From Streptomyces sparsogenes (GTDB lineage: Bacteria; Actinomycetota; Actinomycetes; Streptomycetales; Streptomycetaceae), in NCBI RefSeq assembly GCF_001704635.1, contig NZ_MAXF01000041.1, forward strand, positions 1-64,000: a DNA stretch of 64,000 nucleotides. The letters are read 5' to 3'. The notes beneath the pieces are model-generated. The model saw nothing but the letters and a program-made list of their open reading frames with translations, ran no database searches and had not been told where the DNA came from. Every line of letters starts with the position of its first letter. Position 1 is the stretch's first letter. The position numbers were made by a program, and so were the translations under genes. Positions 10,130-19,077 of this stretch are shown one piece after another.

Positions 10130-11067
10130 GGCACGCCCGCACGTCGCGCACGACGCCGCTGCTGCGGGAGCAGCAGTCCTCGTCCTCGTCCTCGTCCTCC
10201 TCCTCCGCCTCGCCCGGGGGCGCGCCCGCCGGGCGCGAGGAGCCCAACCCCTTCGCGCCGCCGCCGGAGGGACGGCCCGACCAGCCCTGGCAGCCCAGGT
10301 ACCGGCCCGACGCCGCGCAGGGCGGCGCGGGCGGCCCCGGCGGCGACGGCAGCGGTGGCGGTGACGGTGGCCGGGATGACGGCCGCGCCGCGCCCGGTGG
10401 CGGGGCGCAGGGCGGCCAGAGCGGCGGTGGCCAGGGCGAGGGTGGCCAGGGCGGCGGCCAGGGCGGGCCGGACGGCCCGCCTCAGCCACCCGCCTGGGGC
10501 AGCCAGTGGAGCAGCCGCCAGCCCGGCCGCCAGAACGGCGGCTTCGGGTCCAACCCCGGCCGGCCCGGCACGGGCGGCCAGGGCGGCGGCGGGCGCCCGC
10601 GCTGGGACCCGACCGACCCGGCCCAGCGGCGCGCCCGCTACGCACTGCTCGCGGGCATGTGGGGCTTCTTCTTCGCGCTCTTCAGCCTGCCCCAGATCGC
10701 GCTGCTGCTCGGCGCCCTGGCCGTCTACTGGGGCATCAGCGCCCTGCGCGCCAAGCCGCGCCGCCCGGCGCCGGCGCCGACGCCCTCCGCCGTCCCGCTG
10801 AACGCTCCGCCGCCCGCCCCCGGCGCCACCCCGGCCCATCTCCCGGCCCCCGGCACCGGCCCCTCGAAGCCGCAGGCCACGGCGGCGATCAGCGGACTGG
10901 TCACGGGCGGTCTGGCGCTGGCCATCGTGGCCGCGACCTTCACCGTCCAGCTCGTCTACAACGACTACTACTCGTGCGTGGACGACGCCCTCACCCAGAC
11001 CTCCCGGCACGCGTGCGAGGACCTGCTGCCCAAGCAGCTCCGGCCGCTGCTCAGCACGGAGGACTGA
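10126..11067 (+). CDS. Integral membrane protein with long Gly/Pro/Gln-rich N-terminus
   Basis: 313 residues. About the first 170 are low-complexity: a run of ten serines, then Gly/Gln/Pro repeats and a conserved-looking [12 protein letters not shown] segment. After [16 protein letters not shown] come hydrophobic helices (about 173-205, [20 protein letters not shown]). A further helix (about 263-285, [20 protein letters not shown]) precedes an external tail with two cysteines (SCVDD, HACEDLL). This is a familiar Streptomyces integral membrane protein beside purN, of unknown function. GGAGGG lies 7 nt before ATG 10126. The serine run comes from a CGTCCT-type hexanucleotide repeat that could vary in length. 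Confidence 0.8.
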   Translation: MRHARTSRTTPLLREQQSSSSSSSSSSASPGGAPAGREEPNPFAPPPEGRPDQPWQPRYRPDAAQGGAGGPGGDGSGGGDGGRDDGRAAPGGGAQGGQSGGGQGEGGQGGGQGGPDGPPQPPAWGSQWSSRQPGRQNGGFGSNPGRPGTGGQGGGGRPRWDPTDPAQRRARYALLAGMWGFFFALFSLPQIALLLGALAVYWGISALRAKPRRPAPAPTPSAVPLNAPPPAPGATPAHLPAPGTGPSKPQATAAISGLVTGGLALAIVAATFTVQLVYNDYYSCVDDALTQTSRHACEDLLPKQLRPLLSTED

Positions 11068-11082
11068 CCCGGGAAGCCCCAG

Positions 11083-11119
11083 GGGCGGCCGTGACGCGCA
11101 GGCGTCGCGGCCGCCCTTT
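11083..11119 (+). terminator. Terminator after the membrane protein
   Basis: GGGCGGCCG (11083-11091) pairs with CGGCCGCCC (11108-11116). An inner GACGC/GCGTC stem extends the hairpin, and TTT (11117-11119) follows. It starts 16 nt past the stop. Confidence 0.85.
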
Positions 11120-11157
11120 CGCGTACCGGGCCCCCGGGCGGCACGAGACACCGACCG

Positions 11158-11221
11158 CTAGCGACGCTAGACAATCGAGCAACGCTTCATCTAGCATCGC
11201 TTGTGCACCTAGCGATGCTAG
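11158..11221. promoter_or_regulatory. Palindromic operators (CTAGCNNNGCTAG) before the DUF4267 gene
   Basis: CTAGCGACGCTAG (11158-11170) and CTAGCGATGCTAG (11209-11221) are 13-bp palindromes with the same arms. CTAGCATCGCT (11191-11201) is the exact inverted partner of AGCGATGCTAG (11211-11221). A possible promoter (TAGACA at 11168-11173, 18-bp spacer, TAGCAT at 11192-11197) is embedded in them. The arrangement fits repression by a dimeric regulator of TetR, MarR or GntR type. No regulator gene is adjacent. Confidence 0.6.
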
Positions 11222-11264
11222 AAACGCGTTCACGTCAGGCTCTGATTACTCCCGTGGGGGACTC

Positions 11265-11690
11265 ATGTCGAAGCAGCGCATCACCACCGCCCTGGTCATC
11301 CTGACCGCCGCCGCACCCCTGTTCTTCGGCCTGAACTTCCTGCTGAACCCGCACGGCGCGCCCGACGGCTTCGGCATCGAGCCCTGGCCGCAGGGGAATG
11401 CCCAGGGCTACTTCGTGGTGAAGGGCGTGCGTGATCTCGCCGTCGGAGCCACCGCCCTGATCCTGCTCGCCCTCGGGCAGCGCCGCGCGCTGGGGTGGGT
11501 GATCCTGGTCGACGCGACCGTCCCGCTGGGTGACGCGCTCGCGGTCGTCACGCACGGCGGCACCCTCACCACGGCGCTGACCGTCCACGTCTCCGCGGCC
11601 TGCGTCGTGCTGCTGACAGCCGGGATGCTCCTCGCGGAGGGGCGTACGCGCATGGCGCACTCCCCCGCCGGACAGACCCTGAGCGCCTAA
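11265..11690 (+). CDS. DUF4267-type four-helix membrane protein
   Basis: 141 residues from ATG 11265 ([13 protein letters not shown]). Four hydrophobic segments are visible: [19 protein letters not shown], the stretch around [37 protein letters not shown], and [19 protein letters not shown]. The pattern, including [14 protein letters not shown] and KGVRDLAVG, matches small DUF4267 membrane proteins, which have no established function. Palindromic operator-like sites sit directly upstream, so expression is probably controlled by a repressor. Its TAA overlaps the TAG of the convergent DUF6350 gene by two bases. The start is chosen for length and context; the GGGGG just upstream is a weak ribosome site. 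Confidence 0.75.
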   Translation: MSKQRITTALVILTAAAPLFFGLNFLLNPHGAPDGFGIEPWPQGNAQGYFVVKGVRDLAVGATALILLALGQRRALGWVILVDATVPLGDALAVVTHGGTLTTALTVHVSAACVVLLTAGMLLAEGRTRMAHSPAGQTLSA

Positions 11691-13882
11691 CGGCCCGAGG
11701 CGCCCGCTTCGCGGCGTCGCTCCGGCCCCGGCCCCGGCGTGCCGGGGCCGGGCGGCGTCGTGGGGCGGTGCGCGTCGGGCCCGGGCTCCGCGCCGGCGCG
11801 CGGAAGGAGCGGAAGGAACTGCCGCCACCACGTCGCGGGCGCCGTGGTGGCGTCCTGCCGACCGCGCGCGGTGCCGGCGTCCGCGCCGCCGTGCGCTGTC
11901 GCGTCGTCCTGCCGGCTCTGCGCCGTGGTGGCGTCCGGCCAGCCCTGCGCCGTGGTGGCGTCCGGCCAGCCCTGTGCCGTGAGGCTGTCCTGCCGACCGT
12001 ACGGCGTACCGGCGTCCCACCCGCCATGCGCTGCCGCGCCGCCCTGCCGGCCCTGCGCCGCGGTGGCGTCCCGCCGGGCAGGCGCCGTGGGGCTGTCCTG
12101 CCGGCCGGGCGCCGCGTCCCGCCGGCCGTCGCCCTCCCGGTCCTCGCCGTCCGGGCGCGGGGTGGGCGCCGCCGAGGCGGCCCAGGCGCGGGCCTCGGAC
12201 TTCCGGGCCAGCCAGGCCATCAGCACGGGGACGACCAGCCGGAGCCAGCGCAGGACCACCGCGCCGGGGATCCCGGGCAGGGCCGTCCAGGCCAGCGTCG
12301 CCGTGCCCGTGCGCCACCAGCTCGGGCCCAGCTCGGCGAGCCCGGCGGTGCCCAGGGCGCCGCCCGAGGCGCCGGCGAGCACGGCCATCGCCACCGCGCA
12401 GGCGAGGGACGCGGCGGCGGCCATCAGGGCGGTCTCCCCCCACCCCCACACCGCCACGGTCGGGCGCCTCGCCGACGCCTCACTCCTCTCGTCACCGCCC
12501 GGGCCGACGCCCCGGCCCAGGGCCCGGTCGGCGCCTTGACCGAAGCCCCCGCCGGGGACCCCGCCGGGGCTGGCGCCGTCCGTCCGCCGTACCGCCGCGA
12601 CCGCGACGAACCACGCCAGCGACGCCCCCGCCGCGCACCCCGCCAGCCAGCTCAGCCGGCTGCCGTCGCCCTCGGCGGGCAGCGCGGCCAGCAGGGGGAA
12701 GTGGGGCAGGTCGGGGTAGTCCGCCACGCCGAGCGGCCCGACGGCCGCGGCGCCGACCGCGAAGCCGGGGCCGAGTCCGTACGCGGCCCCCCAGACGATC
12801 GCGTTGGGCAGCAGCGCCAGGCTGATCAGCAGCACCGCGAAACGCCCGGACCAGACGTCGCTGAGCTCCAGGAACGCCAGCTGCACCTCGCCCGCGTGGC
12901 TCATCAGCGACACCGCGGTGAGCAGCGCCCCCGCGCCGAGCAGCACGACGAGGGCGCCCGCGGCGGCCCGCAGCACCGCGGCGCGGAAGACCGGGGTGCG
13001 GTAACCGGGGATCCTCAGCTCGCCGGTCCCGGACCCGGCGGCCCGGCGTGCGGCGGCCGACCTGAGCCACACAAAAGGCACCAGGCACACCAGGCGCAGC
13101 AGCCGCCGCAGCCGGTGGAGGGCGGCGAAGACCCGTACGGCGTGCGGCAGCCGGGCGCGCGCCCACGCGGCCAACCGTTCACCCAGTCGCTCCCGCCACT
13201 GGCGGCATACGCGGCGCGCGCGGGCGGGCGGGCGCGGCACGGGGAAGCGCCCGTCCGCCACCCACACCCCCACCGCGACGGCCACCGCGGCGACCAGCGG
13301 CAGGTGCAGCAGGGCGCTGAGCGGCGCGACGCGCAGCGGCCCCGCCGACGCGTACAGCATGACGGCCACCCCGACCAGCAGATAGCCGCCCGTCACCCAT
13401 CCGAAGGCGGTGCGCGGGTGAAGTGCGGCCTCCGCGGGCACCCACCGCCCGCCACCGCCGGTCGCCTCCCCTGAGTCCTCCCGCCGGCCCTCCCCCGCGT
13501 CCTCCGCCTCGTCCTCCGCCGCGCCCGTCTCGATCGCGTGCCGCCCGGCCCGGTAGAGCAGCCAGCACGGCAGGGCGCTGATCAGCAGCGGGGTGAGCCC
13601 GACGGGCGCGGAGCCCCCCGACGGCGTCCCGGTCCGTACGAGATCCGCGCCATGCGCGAGAAGCCACAGGTCGGCGGCGATGTGCAGGGCCCCGTCCGGG
13701 CTGCTGCCGGGGCCCGAGGAGGTGATCCACAGCAGGAGCACGAGGACGGCGAGCGTGCCCAGCCCGAGCCCGGCGGCCACGACGCCGCCGAGGAACGCCT
13801 CCCTGACACCGGAGGAGGGGCGCCGGAGCACGGCGCGGCCACGGGAGGACAACGACGGGCTGCGATCGGTCAATTGGGTCAC
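11687..13882 (-). CDS. Large DUF6350 membrane protein
   Basis: 731 residues from GTG 13882. The first 560 hold many transmembrane helices, for example [58 protein letters not shown] and [19 protein letters not shown]. They are interrupted by acidic or basic loops. The pattern [20 protein letters not shown] plus [22 protein letters not shown] is typical of the actinobacterial DUF6350 proteins found near purN/purH and sucCD. Function unknown. The C-terminal 170 residues are a hydrophilic tail of degenerate repeats ([15 protein letters not shown]) from a DNA repeat at 11921-11974. The tail is likely cytoplasmic and dispensable, but this is inference. The two-base stop overlap with the DUF4267 gene is convergent. 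Confidence 0.8.
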   Translation of the reverse strand: MTQLTDRSPSLSSRGRAVLRRPSSGVREAFLGGVVAAGLGLGTLAVLVLLLWITSSGPGSSPDGALHIAADLWLLAHGADLVRTGTPSGGSAPVGLTPLLISALPCWLLYRAGRHAIETGAAEDEAEDAGEGRREDSGEATGGGGRWVPAEAALHPRTAFGWVTGGYLLVGVAVMLYASAGPLRVAPLSALLHLPLVAAVAVAVGVWVADGRFPVPRPPARARRVCRQWRERLGERLAAWARARLPHAVRVFAALHRLRRLLRLVCLVPFVWLRSAAARRAAGSGTGELRIPGYRTPVFRAAVLRAAAGALVVLLGAGALLTAVSLMSHAGEVQLAFLELSDVWSGRFAVLLISLALLPNAIVWGAAYGLGPGFAVGAAAVGPLGVADYPDLPHFPLLAALPAEGDGSRLSWLAGCAAGASLAWFVAVAAVRRTDGASPGGVPGGGFGQGADRALGRGVGPGGDERSEASARRPTVAVWGWGETALMAAAASLACAVAMAVLAGASGGALGTAGLAELGPSWWRTGTATLAWTALPGIPGAVVLRWLRLVVPVLMAWLARKSEARAWAASAAPTPRPDGEDREGDGRRDAAPGRQDSPTAPARRDATAAQGRQGGAAAHGGWDAGTPYGRQDSLTAQGWPDATTAQGWPDATTAQSRQDDATAHGGADAGTARGRQDATTAPATWWRQFLPLLPRAGAEPGPDAHRPTTPPGPGTPGPGPERRREAGASGR
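11921..11974. repeat. 27-bp direct repeat in the DUF6350 tail
   Basis: CGCCGTGGTGGCGTCCGGCC occurs at 11921-11940 and 11948-11967, each followed by AGCCCTG. It encodes two copies of the nonapeptide QGWPDATTA. Degenerate relatives of the unit extend from about 11870 to 12110. Confidence 0.8.
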
Positions 13883-14031
13883 GCACCCATGCTGCCAATA
13901 ACGGCCGTTTCATCCGCACATCAGGCGATTGGTCGCCGTGTCGTAAAGGTTGCGGTTATGTGCGTTTCGCGCTACGCGCGCGCCGAGGGAGATCGAGAGG
14001 AGAGAAGGGCGGGGGACCGAGAGGAAAAGGG

Positions 14032-14070
14032 CGCGGGCCCGCACCACCGGGTGGGTGGTACGGGCCCGCG
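14032..14070 (-). terminator. sucCD terminator with U-tract
   Basis: CGCGGGCCCGCACCACC (14032-14048) pairs with GGTGGTACGGGCCCGCG (14054-14070) with one mismatch. On the minus strand the hairpin is followed by CCCTTTTCC, a short U-tract. It lies 31 nt past the sucD stop. Confidence 0.9.
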
Positions 14071-14100
14071 TCCGTGAGCCGAGCGCTCCGGCGGACGGCG

Positions 14101-14985
14101 TCAGCCGGCCAGCGCGGCGCGCGCCAGGCGGGCCGTCTCGGACGGGGTCTTGCCGACCTTCACGCCCGCGGCCTCCAGGGCCTCCTTCTTCGCCTGCGCG
14201 GTGCCGGAGGAACCGGACACGATCGCACCGGCGTGGCCCATGGTCTTGCCCTCGGGCGCGGTGAAGCCCGCCACGTAGCCGACGACCGGCTTGGTGACGT
14301 TGGCCTTGATGAAGTCCGCGGCCCGCTCCTCCGCGTCGCCGCCGATCTCGCCGATCATCACGATCAGGTCGGTGTCGGGGTCGGCCTCGAAGGCGGCCAG
14401 GGCGTCGATGTGGGTGGTGCCGATGATCGGGTCACCGCCGATGCCCACGCAGGACGAGAAGCCGATGTCGCTCAGCTCGTACATCATCTGGTAGGTCAGC
14501 GTGCCGGACTTCGACACCAGGCCGATCCGGCCCGGCTTGGTGATGTTGGCCGGGATGATGCCCGCGTTCGACTGACCCGGCGTGATCAGGCCCGGGCAGT
14601 TCGGACCGATGATGCGGGTCTTGTTGCCCTTCTGGCCGGCGTAGGCCCAGAAGTTGGCCGTGTCGTGGACCGCGATGCCCTCGGTGATCACGACGGCGAG
14701 CGGAATCTCGGCGTCGATCGCCTCGATGACCGCGTCCTTGGTGAACTTCTCCGGGACGAAGATCACGGTGACATCGGCGCCGGTGGCCTCGATGGCCTCC
14801 TTGACGGTGCCGAAGACCGGTACCTCGGTGCCGTCGAAGTCGACCTTCGTGCCGGCCTTGCGCGGGTTCACACCGCCGACGATGTTGGTGCCCGAGGCAA
14901 GCATCCGCCGGGTGTGCTTCTGACCCTCGGACCCGGTCATCCCCTGAACGATGACCTTGCTTTCCTTGGTGAGGAAGATAGCCAT
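14101..14985 (-). CDS. sucD: Succinyl-CoA synthetase, alpha subunit
   Basis: 294 residues, full length. With SucC it converts succinyl-CoA to succinate while making ATP or GTP in the TCA cycle. The CoA-binding N-terminus reads [15 protein letters not shown], followed by IIGPNCPG and GHAGAIVSG. His251 in [11 protein letters not shown] is the phosphorylated catalytic histidine. The ATG at 14985 begins [15 protein letters not shown]. It is 20 nt downstream of sucC on the same strand, a clear two-gene operon ended by the terminator at 14032-14070. Confidence 0.98.
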   Translation of the reverse strand: MAIFLTKESKVIVQGMTGSEGQKHTRRMLASGTNIVGGVNPRKAGTKVDFDGTEVPVFGTVKEAIEATGADVTVIFVPEKFTKDAVIEAIDAEIPLAVVITEGIAVHDTANFWAYAGQKGNKTRIIGPNCPGLITPGQSNAGIIPANITKPGRIGLVSKSGTLTYQMMYELSDIGFSSCVGIGGDPIIGTTHIDALAAFEADPDTDLIVMIGEIGGDAEERAADFIKANVTKPVVGYVAGFTAPEGKTMGHAGAIVSGSSGTAQAKKEALEAAGVKVGKTPSETARLARAALAG

Positions 14986-15005
14986 GGTGTTGGTGACCCG
15001 TTCCC

Positions 15006-16181
15006 TTACTTCGCAGCCGCGAGCTCGGCGGCGCGCTCGGCCGCTCCGTCCATGGTGTCCACCTGCTGCACGAGCGGGTGGTTGGCGTCGGTCAGGATCT
15101 TGCGACCCAGTTCCGCGTTGTTGCCGTCGAGACGCACGACGAGCGGCTTGGTGACCTCTTCGCCCTTGCTCTTCAGCAGTTCCAGGGCCTGCACGATGCC
15201 GTTGGCCACGGCGTCACAGGCGGTGATGCCACCGAAGACATTGACGAAGACCGACTTGACGTCCGGGTCGCCGAGGATGATCTCCAGGCCGTTGGCCATC
15301 ACCTCGGCGGACGCGCCGCCGCCGATGTCGAGGAAGTTGGCGGGCTTGACGCCGCCGTGGTTCTCACCGGCGTACGCGACGACGTCGAGGGTCGACATGA
15401 CCAGACCCGCGCCGTTGCCGATGATGCCGACCTCGCCGTCGAGCTTGACGTAGTTGAGGCCCTTGGCCTTGGCGGCCGCCTCGAGGGGGTTGGCCGCGGC
15501 CTTGTCCTCGAGCGCCTCGTGCTCCGGCTGGCGGAAGGCGGCGTTCTCGTCCAGGGAGACCTTGCCGTCCAGGGCGATGATCTTGCCGTCGCCCGTCTTG
15601 ACCAGCGGGTTGACCTCGACGAGAAGGGCGTCCTCCTCGATGAAGACCTTCCACAGGGTCTGCAGGACCTCGGCGACCTGGTCGGCGACCTCGGCCGGGA
15701 ACTTCGCGGCGGCGACGATCTCGGCGGCCTTCTCCTTGGTCACGCCCTCGATGGCGTCGACCGGGATCTTGGCGAGCGCCTCGGGGTTCTGCTCCGCGAC
15801 CACCTCGATCTCCACGCCGCCCTCGACGGACGCCATGGCGAGGAAGGTGCGGTTGGTCCGGTCCAGCAGGAAGGAGACGTAGTACTCCTCCTTGATGTCC
15901 GCGGTCTGGGCGAGCATCACCTTGTGGACCGTGTGGCCCTTGATGTCCATGCCCAGGATCTGAGTGGCCTTCTCGACCGCGTCATCCGCGTCGGAGGCCA
16001 GCTTCACACCACCGGCCTTGCCACGGCCACCGACCTTGACCTGCGCCTTGACGACCGCGCGGCCGCCGAGTCGCTCGGTCACCTCGCGCGCCGCCTCAGG
16101 CGTGTCGATGACTTCACCGGCCAGCACCGGTACACCGTGCTTGGCGAAGAGGTCCCTCGCCTGGTATTCGAACAGGTCCAC
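15006..16181 (-). CDS. sucC: Succinyl-CoA synthetase, beta subunit
   Basis: 391 residues from GTG 16181, which gives the standard beginning (M/V)[18 protein letters not shown]; the longer open frame upstream (to 16277) is not family-like. The ATP-grasp domain shows [19 protein letters not shown], with [11 protein letters not shown] and [10 protein letters not shown] further on. The C-terminal ligase domain shows [10 protein letters not shown] and FVNVFGGIT, then a conserved C-terminal half ending in an alanine-rich helix. It is the first gene of sucCD. The upstream gap holds a Crp-like palindrome, so carbon or cAMP control is possible. Confidence 0.98.
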   Translation of the reverse strand: MDLFEYQARDLFAKHGVPVLAGEVIDTPEAAREVTERLGGRAVVKAQVKVGGRGKAGGVKLASDADDAVEKATQILGMDIKGHTVHKVMLAQTADIKEEYYVSFLLDRTNRTFLAMASVEGGVEIEVVAEQNPEALAKIPVDAIEGVTKEKAAEIVAAAKFPAEVADQVAEVLQTLWKVFIEEDALLVEVNPLVKTGDGKIIALDGKVSLDENAAFRQPEHEALEDKAAANPLEAAAKAKGLNYVKLDGEVGIIGNGAGLVMSTLDVVAYAGENHGGVKPANFLDIGGGASAEVMANGLEIILGDPDVKSVFVNVFGGITACDAVANGIVQALELLKSKGEEVTKPLVVRLDGNNAELGRKILTDANHPLVQQVDTMDGAAERAAELAAAK

Positions 16182-16454
16182 GCGCGTCCGTCCCTTTTCC
16201 TGGAAATCGCGGTTCGTTGTCTGCGCGGGCGTGCCGCGGTGGCAGCGTGAGGACGCGATCTTTGACGAGGGCGGCACACGTGCGCCGGGTACGCGGCATG
16301 TCCGTCTCGCAGGTTATCCCCGAGGGACCTGCGTCCCTAAATCGCAGATCACACTGGCGCGGTGATTACGGTCACAGATCGCGACCATACCCACCTATCT
16401 TTGTACAGCCTCGCTGCTCGGAGGGGCGAGCTCGGGCTGCGGACAGGGGCAACG
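16182..16454. other. sucCD upstream region
   Basis: About 270 bp without a gene, less GC-rich around 16330-16420. It contains the Crp-like site at 16362-16375 and presumably the sucCD promoter on the minus strand. I see no riboswitch. Confidence 0.5.
16362..16375. promoter_or_regulatory. Crp-like palindrome upstream of sucC
   Basis: GTGATTACGGTCAC is GTGA-N6-TCAC and also fits the form GTG-N6-GNCAC that I recall as the reported Streptomyces Crp consensus. It sits about 185 bp upstream of the sucC start. A second looser TCAC/GTGA pair overlaps on the left (TCACACTGGCGCGGTGA). Confidence 0.5.
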
Positions 16455-16496
16455 CCGATCGGGCGGCCCCCTCCCCAACGAGGGCCGCCCGATCGG
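16455..16496 (-). terminator. Terminator after the secreted Val/Pro repeat protein
   Basis: CCGATCGGGCGGCCC (16455-16469) and GGGCCGCCCGATCGG (16482-16496) form a perfect 15-bp stem with a 12-nt loop, about 50 nt past the stop of the minus-strand gene starting at 18004. Confidence 0.9.
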
Positions 16497-16546
16497 TCAA
16501 GCAGGTGCCGTACGGCGTACGCGTACGCGTCCGGCAGATGGCGTCA

Positions 16547-18004
16547 TCAGACGTTCAGCCCGCCGAGGCCGTCGATGCCGCCCACGCCGTCGATGCCGTC
16601 GATGCCGTCGATGCCGTCGGCGGTGGGCAGGTCGGCCGGGACGGCCGGGACCTCGGCCGCCGGGACCTCAGCCGCCGGAACGGCCGGGACCTCAGCCGGG
16701 ACGGTGGGCAGGTCAGCCGGGACAGCCGGGACCTCGGCCGGAACCGCCGGGACCTCGGCCGGGACGGTCGACAGGTCGGCCGGGACGGCCGGGACCTCAG
16801 CCGCCGGGACCTCAGCCGCCGGGACCTCGGCCGCCGGGACGGTCGGCAGGTCGGCCGCCGGGACCGTCGGCAGGGCCACGACCGGGACGGTCGGCAGGTC
16901 GGCCGCCGGGACCGTGGGGACGGCCGGCAGCAGCGGCAGCGCCGGGATGTTGGCGGCGTCCGTCAGGTCGCCGGGCAGCGCCGGGACCAGGGTCTCCGCG
17001 CCCGAGGCGGCGTTGCTGACGGTGATCTGCGCGTCGGTGGTGACCGTCAGGGTGAGGCCCTGGGCGAGCAGCACCGTGTCGTCGGCCACGCACTCCACGC
17101 CGCCCTTGGCGCCACCGGCCACGTTCAGGACGTACGGGGCGACCTGGAGGTAGACGTCGTCGGCCAGCGTGCCGGCGTCACCGACGGTCTGCTGCGCGAC
17201 GGGGGTCACCTTGGCCAGGACGTCGTGGCCGGTGGGGGGCAGCTCGCCCGGGGCCACGCCGGCGGCGGTCGCCTGGGCGTCGCCCAGCGTGCGCTGGACC
17301 TTGCCGGCCAGCTCCTCCGGGCGGACGCCCGCGCCGGAGAGGGCGGCGAGCAGGTTGTCGACGGAGCCGGGGGCGGCGGGCAGCTCGGGGGTGGCCGGCA
17401 GCTCGCCCGGAACGGCGGGGAGGGCGGGCACGGCGGGGGTGACGGGCACGGAGGGCAGCGAGCCGAGGCCGGGGAGCTGCGGCACGACGCCGGGCACCTC
17501 GCCGGTGGGCAGGTCGATGATGTCGGTGGCCTTCTTGGCGGCCTTCTGCGCCTTCTTGACCGTCTTCTTGACCTTGTTGGCCTTGGTGGCCTTGGTGGCC
17601 TCGGTGGCCTTGTCGGCGGCCTTCGCCGGCTCGGCCGTGCCGGTGGCGCCGTCGGTGAGGCCGTCGGCCAGGCCGGTCACCTCGTCGACGCCCGGCAGGG
17701 CGTCCTTCGCGGCGCCGGTGACCTTCGAGGTCACGCCGTCCACGGTGGCCTTGGCGCCGTCCACGGTCCGGCCGGCGGCGTCGGTGACCTTGGAGGTGTC
17801 GGCCACGCCGTTGGTCACGTCCTTCACGCCGTCGGTCGGCAGCGTGTCCCCGGCGGTCTTGGTCGCGCCGCCGACGGTGCTGGTGACGCTGTCGGTGGAC
17901 GGGGCCTCGGGGAGGTCGGCCGCGTTGGCGGCGGCGGAGCCGAGGGCCCAGAGACCGGTGGCGGCAGCGGCGACGACGATGGAACGGCGGATGTTGCTAC
18001 GCAT
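16547..18004 (-). CDS. Secreted Val/Pro/Ala repeat protein
   Basis: 485 residues from ATG 18004, with GAAGGA about 8 nt upstream. A signal peptide (RRSIVVAAAATGLWALGSAAANA, cleavage near AANA-AD) leads into a Thr/Val/Asp-rich region. A lysine-rich stretch (KATKANKVKKTVKKAQKAAKK) follows, then a globular middle of about 150 residues with one obvious cysteine (GGVECVADD). The last 130 residues are repeats of the type PAVPAEVPAVPADLPTVP, ending in D-G-I-D-G repeats. No catalytic motif or cell-wall sorting signal is visible. It may be an extracellular matrix or wall-associated protein; the repeats suggest a rod-like stalk. It is not part of sucCD, from which a terminator separates it. Confidence 0.7.
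   Translation of the reverse strand: MRSNIRRSIVVAAAATGLWALGSAAANAADLPEAPSTDSVTSTVGGATKTAGDTLPTDGVKDVTNGVADTSKVTDAAGRTVDGAKATVDGVTSKVTGAAKDALPGVDEVTGLADGLTDGATGTAEPAKAADKATEATKATKANKVKKTVKKAQKAAKKATDIIDLPTGEVPGVVPQLPGLGSLPSVPVTPAVPALPAVPGELPATPELPAAPGSVDNLLAALSGAGVRPEELAGKVQRTLGDAQATAAGVAPGELPPTGHDVLAKVTPVAQQTVGDAGTLADDVYLQVAPYVLNVAGGAKGGVECVADDTVLLAQGLTLTVTTDAQITVSNAASGAETLVPALPGDLTDAANIPALPLLPAVPTVPAADLPTVPVVALPTVPAADLPTVPAAEVPAAEVPAAEVPAVPADLSTVPAEVPAVPAEVPAVPADLPTVPAEVPAVPAAEVPAAEVPAVPADLPTADGIDGIDGIDGVGGIDGLGGLNV
16618..16930. repeat. Degenerate 15-30 bp repeats encoding the Val-Pro tail
   Basis: The plus strand is a mosaic of GCCGGGACCTC(A/G)GCC and GCCGGGACGGT(C/G)GGCAGGTC(G/A) units. 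In the gene frame they give alternating EVPA, VPAD and LPTVP blocks. The tract is a likely site of length variation. Confidence 0.75.
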
Positions 18005-18099
18005 GAGGGGAAGTCCTTCGAATTCAGGGGGATGTCGGACGGGCAGACCTGACCCGCCCCCGCGCGGCAGGTCTCAGCAGACGGGGGTGAAGGTCTGCC

Positions 18100-18912
18100 C
18101 TAGCCGGGGAATTCGAGGACTTCGTTGAATCGCTCGCGCGTGGGCGCGAAGCCCTCCGCGCGGACGGCGCCGGGCCGCAGCCAGTGGCCCGCCGGGCCGC
18201 CCGGCACGAGGGTGGCGTGGGTGTCCCCGCCACGGGGGGCGCCGCTGTCGCCGGTGCACAGGGCGGCGGTCCCCACCGGGGAACCGGGGAGGGGGAAGGG
18301 CAGCGGCGCCGGGGCGCCCTTGCCCTGGACCGGGCCGTGCACCCCCCGTACGACCGGGGCCCGGTCGTGGTCGGCGGCAGTGCGCGGCGCGGTCACGGCC
18401 GATCGCGGGGCCGTGGGCCCCATCCGGGTGGCGGCGTGCGCGGCCGGGGATCCGGAGGCCGTGTCGTCCTTGGCCCGGCGGCTGTCGGACGGGTGGTGAG
18501 CAGGCGCGGAGCCGCTCGGACCGGTGTCGTCGCCCGCCCCGCCGAGCGCGCCTGCGGGCAGGTGGGCGGGCAGGGAGTCGCCCGTCCGGCCCAGCAGGTC
18601 GGTGACCGGCTCGGTGAGCTGCCGGGTCTGCTCCGCGACCGGCCGTACGGCTTCCCGTACGGCGTCGTCCGTGGCCTGGGCGGCCTCGGTCGCGTCCTTG
18701 GTGTGCCGGGCCACGGTGTCGTCGGCCCGTCCCGGGTCGAGCAGCCCGGAGGCGCCGGCCCGGTCGGCGGCCGCGCCCGCGTCCGTACGCTCCGCGGCGT
18801 GCGCGCTGCCCCCGAAGAGGAACGCGAGCGCCAGGAAACCCCCGAGGAACAGCGCCGCCAGCAGCGCCCGCCGCGCGGCCGCGGTGCGCGGCAGGCGCAC
18901 GGCGGCAGGCAT
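18100..18912 (-). CDS. Secreted or membrane-anchored protein of unknown function
   Basis: About 270 residues from ATG 18912 (MPAAVRLPRTAAARRALL). In-frame ATG 18960 and GTG 19020 are alternatives, and none has a strong ribosome site. A basic n-region and hydrophobic core (ALLAALFLGGFLALAFLFGG, then SAHA) look like a signal peptide. The rest is Ala/Arg/Thr/Asp-rich with a helix-like segment around TKDATEAAQATDDAVREAV and a Pro/Gly-rich C-terminus with one cysteine (AALCTGDSG). The segment resembles the Thr/Asp-rich regions of the neighbour at 16547-18004, which suggests a shared theme, but I recognise no family. Same strand as both neighbours, gap of about 95 bp. Confidence 0.5.
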   Translation of the reverse strand: MPAAVRLPRTAAARRALLAALFLGGFLALAFLFGGSAHAAERTDAGAAADRAGASGLLDPGRADDTVARHTKDATEAAQATDDAVREAVRPVAEQTRQLTEPVTDLLGRTGDSLPAHLPAGALGGAGDDTGPSGSAPAHHPSDSRRAKDDTASGSPAAHAATRMGPTAPRSAVTAPRTAADHDRAPVVRGVHGPVQGKGAPAPLPFPLPGSPVGTAALCTGDSGAPRGGDTHATLVPGGPAGHWLRPGAVRAEGFAPTRERFNEVLEFPG

Positions 18913-19077
18913 GGCGAACACAGCGGACAAGAGAGGGGGCCTTCCCAGACGTACGGGCATACGGGCATACGGAGCAGGGCGAAGCAGATGCGGATCGACC
19001 AACCGGAAGGTCAGATTCACTTCCGGGGCGATGGGTTGATCCTTGCACGACGGACCGGGGGCGGCGCAACCCCCCGG

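Noticed and set aside
15006..16277. sucC start at 16277
   Set aside because: The leader reads as non-coding. GTG 16181 restores the conserved [11 protein letters not shown] beginning.
16618..16930. Repeat array that could be mistaken for CRISPR
   Set aside because: Units are short, in frame, degenerate and without unique spacers of constant length. They encode a Val-Pro repeat protein, and there is no cas gene.
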